6,798 bases of DNA from the NCBI GenBank assembly GCA_963581225.1, contig CAUZMW010000110.1, forward strand, positions 1 through 6,798, read 5' to 3'. This stretch comes from SMWC01 sp963581225 (GTDB lineage: Bacteria; Pseudomonadota; Gammaproteobacteria; Steroidobacterales; Rariloculaceae). Shown here in pieces: positions 5,180-6,798 of this stretch (the first letter of the stretch is position 1; every line of letters begins with the position of its first letter). The notes below the pieces were generated by a model. That model had not been told where the DNA came from. It did no database searches and was given only the letters and a program-made list of their open reading frames with translations. A program made the translations under genes and the position numbers.

Positions 5180-6798
5180 ATGAAGACACTTTTAAAGATT
5201 CTCGGTATCGCGACAGCGATTCTGGCCACTGTAGGGATTGGCGCCGCGATCTTTATCGGCTGGCTGTTCGATCCCAACGACTACAAGGATTATGTGGCCG
5301 ACTGGGTTGAATCCCGTACCGGACGGGAGTTCGTTATCGAGGACGACCTGGAGCTTACATTCTTCCCGTGGCTGGGCGTTGAGACCGGTCGCCTGCGAGT
5401 GGGTAGTGCCGAGGGATTCGGCGACGAAGCATTCGCGACAGCCGAACGGGTTATCGTTCGCGTCAAGATACTGCCGCTGTTCCTGGCCCGAGTAGAACTC
5501 GGCAATCTCGAGGTGGATGGCCTACGCTTGAATCTCGGTCGGGACAGTGACCGTCGCGGCAATTGGGAAGATCTACTCACGCGCGCCGGCTCCACCGAAG
5601 GAGCGAGCGCCCCGGCACCCGACAATGGTGGCGCGCTCGACGACCTGAACATCGAGGGCATCACGATCAGCAACGGACTGATCTTCTGGCGCGAGGACAC
5701 GACAGACGTTCGTTACATCGTCTCGGATCTATCACTTGAGACCGGCCCGGCCCGAATCGGCCAACCGGTCAGAACGGAGCTCAGCTTCGAGCTTGTCGGC
5801 GTCGAACCGCAATTTACAGCCCAACTCACAGCCACCGGCACTGCACTGATCAATCCGGCGGATTCTCGTTACCTGGCAGAGAATCTGCGACTCGGTTTCT
5901 ACCTGGAAGATGGCCGCCACGAGGAGCGCGCCGCCGGGAGTTTCGAATCCACGATCAGCGTGTCCGGTGCCGACAGGATAGTCACATTTTCCGCATCCCA
6001 ACTCGAGACATCTCTGAGAGACCCACCTGTTGGCCCGCCCGAACTGCAGATCGGAGCGACCTGGTCGAGTGGTCGGCTCGATCTGAACACCGGAACTGTC
6101 GAGGTTGTGGACCTGACGACCAACACCAACGGCATCCTGGCGAGCTGGGAACTTGCCGGCGAGAATCTTCTCGACGATCCCGAGCTGACAGGCTCGGTGC
6201 AGATCGTTGACGAGTCCGTCGGCGCCGCATTGGCTCTTCTGGACTTGCCCCTCGAGGCCGATGCCGATGCGGATACACTCGGCGGATTCGATCTGGGAGC
6301 CGCTTTTTCTGTACGCGCCGCCGGACGGGAACTCGTGCTAACGGGCATCGACCTCGAGGCGCTGGATATGCGGATCTCCGGCGCGGTGAGCGCGGATGCA
6401 TCCGGCAACGCGTCGGGTCGTATAGACGTCCCGGAGTTCGATCCCCGCGCGGTACTGGACCTAATTCCCGCGGACATGATTGCCGGCACCGATTATTCTG
6501 GGATCGAAACGCTGGCGCTGGCGGCAGACTTCCAGGTGGATGGTCCGAGGCAGCAGACATCGGTCAGGAATATCCGCGCTGCCGTGATGGACACCTCAAT
6601 TACCGGCGAGCTGGACTACTTCCGTGCCGAACGTCGTCTCGAAGGATCGGTGAGTACATCGACTATCGACCCGGCGCTCGTCGATCAGGTGTTTCCATCA
6701 TTGCTACCGGACAGCTTGCCCCCGGAGCAACTCGGCACCCTGAGACTCGCCACGAGTTTTGCCTACGATACGGTGACGGACGAGCTGGCGTTCAATTC
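5180..6798 (+). CDS. AsmA-family inner-membrane-anchored periplasmic protein, 3'-truncated by the window edge
   Basis: AsmA-like proteins are anchored in the inner membrane with a large periplasmic beta-rich body, and are implicated in outer-membrane biogenesis and phospholipid transport between membranes. The frame stays open for 539 codons from ATG 5180 to the window end, so the C-terminus is missing. One hydrophobic segment (about 6-29) is followed by the family signature: DPNDYKDYV at 31-39, TGRE at 47-50, LELTFFPWLGVETG at 57-70 and GFGDEAFATAERV at 79-91. The DGLRLNLGRD and RGNWEDL segments (113-132) close the N-terminal AsmA domain. A Gly/Ala/Ser/Pro-rich linker (about 137-152) leads into repeated beta-strand blocks such as LNIEGITISNG and ALDMRISGAVSADASG. 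The body is acidic. No Shine-Dalgarno lies close to the ATG; the start is chosen because the membrane segment begins there. It is transcribed divergently from the amidase. E. coli AsmA is about 617 residues, so perhaps a tenth or more is missing; paralogues exist, so no symbol is assigned. Confidence 0.93.
   Translation, partial: MKTLLKILGIATAILATVGIGAAIFIGWLFDPNDYKDYVADWVESRTGREFVIEDDLELTFFPWLGVETGRLRVGSAEGFGDEAFATAERVIVRVKILPLFLARVELGNLEVDGLRLNLGRDSDRRGNWEDLLTRAGSTEGASAPAPDNGGALDDLNIEGITISNGLIFWREDTTDVRYIVSDLSLETGPARIGQPVRTELSFELVGVEPQFTAQLTATGTALINPADSRYLAENLRLGFYLEDGRHEERAAGSFESTISVSGADRIVTFSASQLETSLRDPPVGPPELQIGATWSSGRLDLNTGTVEVVDLTTNTNGILASWELAGENLLDDPELTGSVQIVDESVGAALALLDLPLEADADADTLGGFDLGAAFSVRAAGRELVLTGIDLEALDMRISGAVSADASGNASGRIDVPEFDPRAVLDLIPADMIAGTDYSGIETLALAADFQVDGPRQQTSVRNIRAAVMDTSITGELDYFRAERRLEGSVSTSTIDPALVDQVFPSLLPDSLPPEQLGTLRLATSFAYDTVTDELAFN

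Noticed and set aside
6257..6274. Three tandem GCCGAT-like hexamers in the AsmA-like gene
   Set aside because: They encode a short Ala-Asp run in a loop of an acidic protein and are too short to be a meaningful repeat.
5899..6560. Two overlapping minus-strand open frames of over 190 codons
   Set aside because: Both lie opposite the AsmA-like coding sequence and are Ser/Arg/Pro-rich shadows.

Overview
The window looks like an ordinary GC-rich chromosomal segment of a gram-negative proteobacterium, most likely a gammaproteobacterium. The evidence is a TypA/BipA very close to the enterobacterial protein in its C-terminal half, a short TraR/DksA-type zinc-finger protein, an AsmA-family envelope protein with the classical N-terminal signature, a lipoprotein with a lipobox, and a REP-like palindrome of the type scattered through Pseudomonas/Xanthomonas-like genomes. 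I cannot name the genus. There is no sign of phage, plasmid, transposase, CRISPR or RNA genes.

Layout. (1) 1-1273 (+): the 3' two-thirds of typA (bipA); its GTPase domain lies upstream of the window. (2) 1275-1634 (+): a short DksA/TraR-like protein starting one base after the typA stop, surely co-transcribed and probably translationally coupled. (3) 1635-1905: a convergent intergenic region with a small GC-rich hairpin and a REP-like palindrome, and no convincing gene. (4) 5037 down to 1906 (-): three same-strand genes in the order amidase-signature hydrolase, exported small cupin, and a BNR/sialidase-fold lipoprotein with a Cys-x-Cys-Cys motif. Gaps of 68 and 37 bases suggest an operon, with a possible weak internal promoter before the cupin. 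(5) 5038-5179: a divergent intergenic region with a perfect 6+6 inverted repeat. (6) 5180-6798 (+): an AsmA-family protein running off the window end.

How they may work together. The typA and DksA-like pair links a ribosome-associated GTPase with a relative of the RNA-polymerase cofactor that works with ppGpp, so both belong to the stress/stringent-response sphere. The amidase-cupin-lipoprotein trio is the least understood part: one predicted cytoplasmic hydrolase followed by two predicted exported proteins. No known pathway can be assigned from sequence alone. The AsmA-like protein belongs to inner-membrane-anchored periplasmic proteins tied to outer-membrane lipid homeostasis.

I do not see a clear-cut new defence or mobile system. 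The observations most worth a second look are the zinc-finger Cys-to-Ser change in the DksA-like protein, the conserved-looking CxCC lipoprotein and its neighbours, and the Cys next to the amidase nucleophile.
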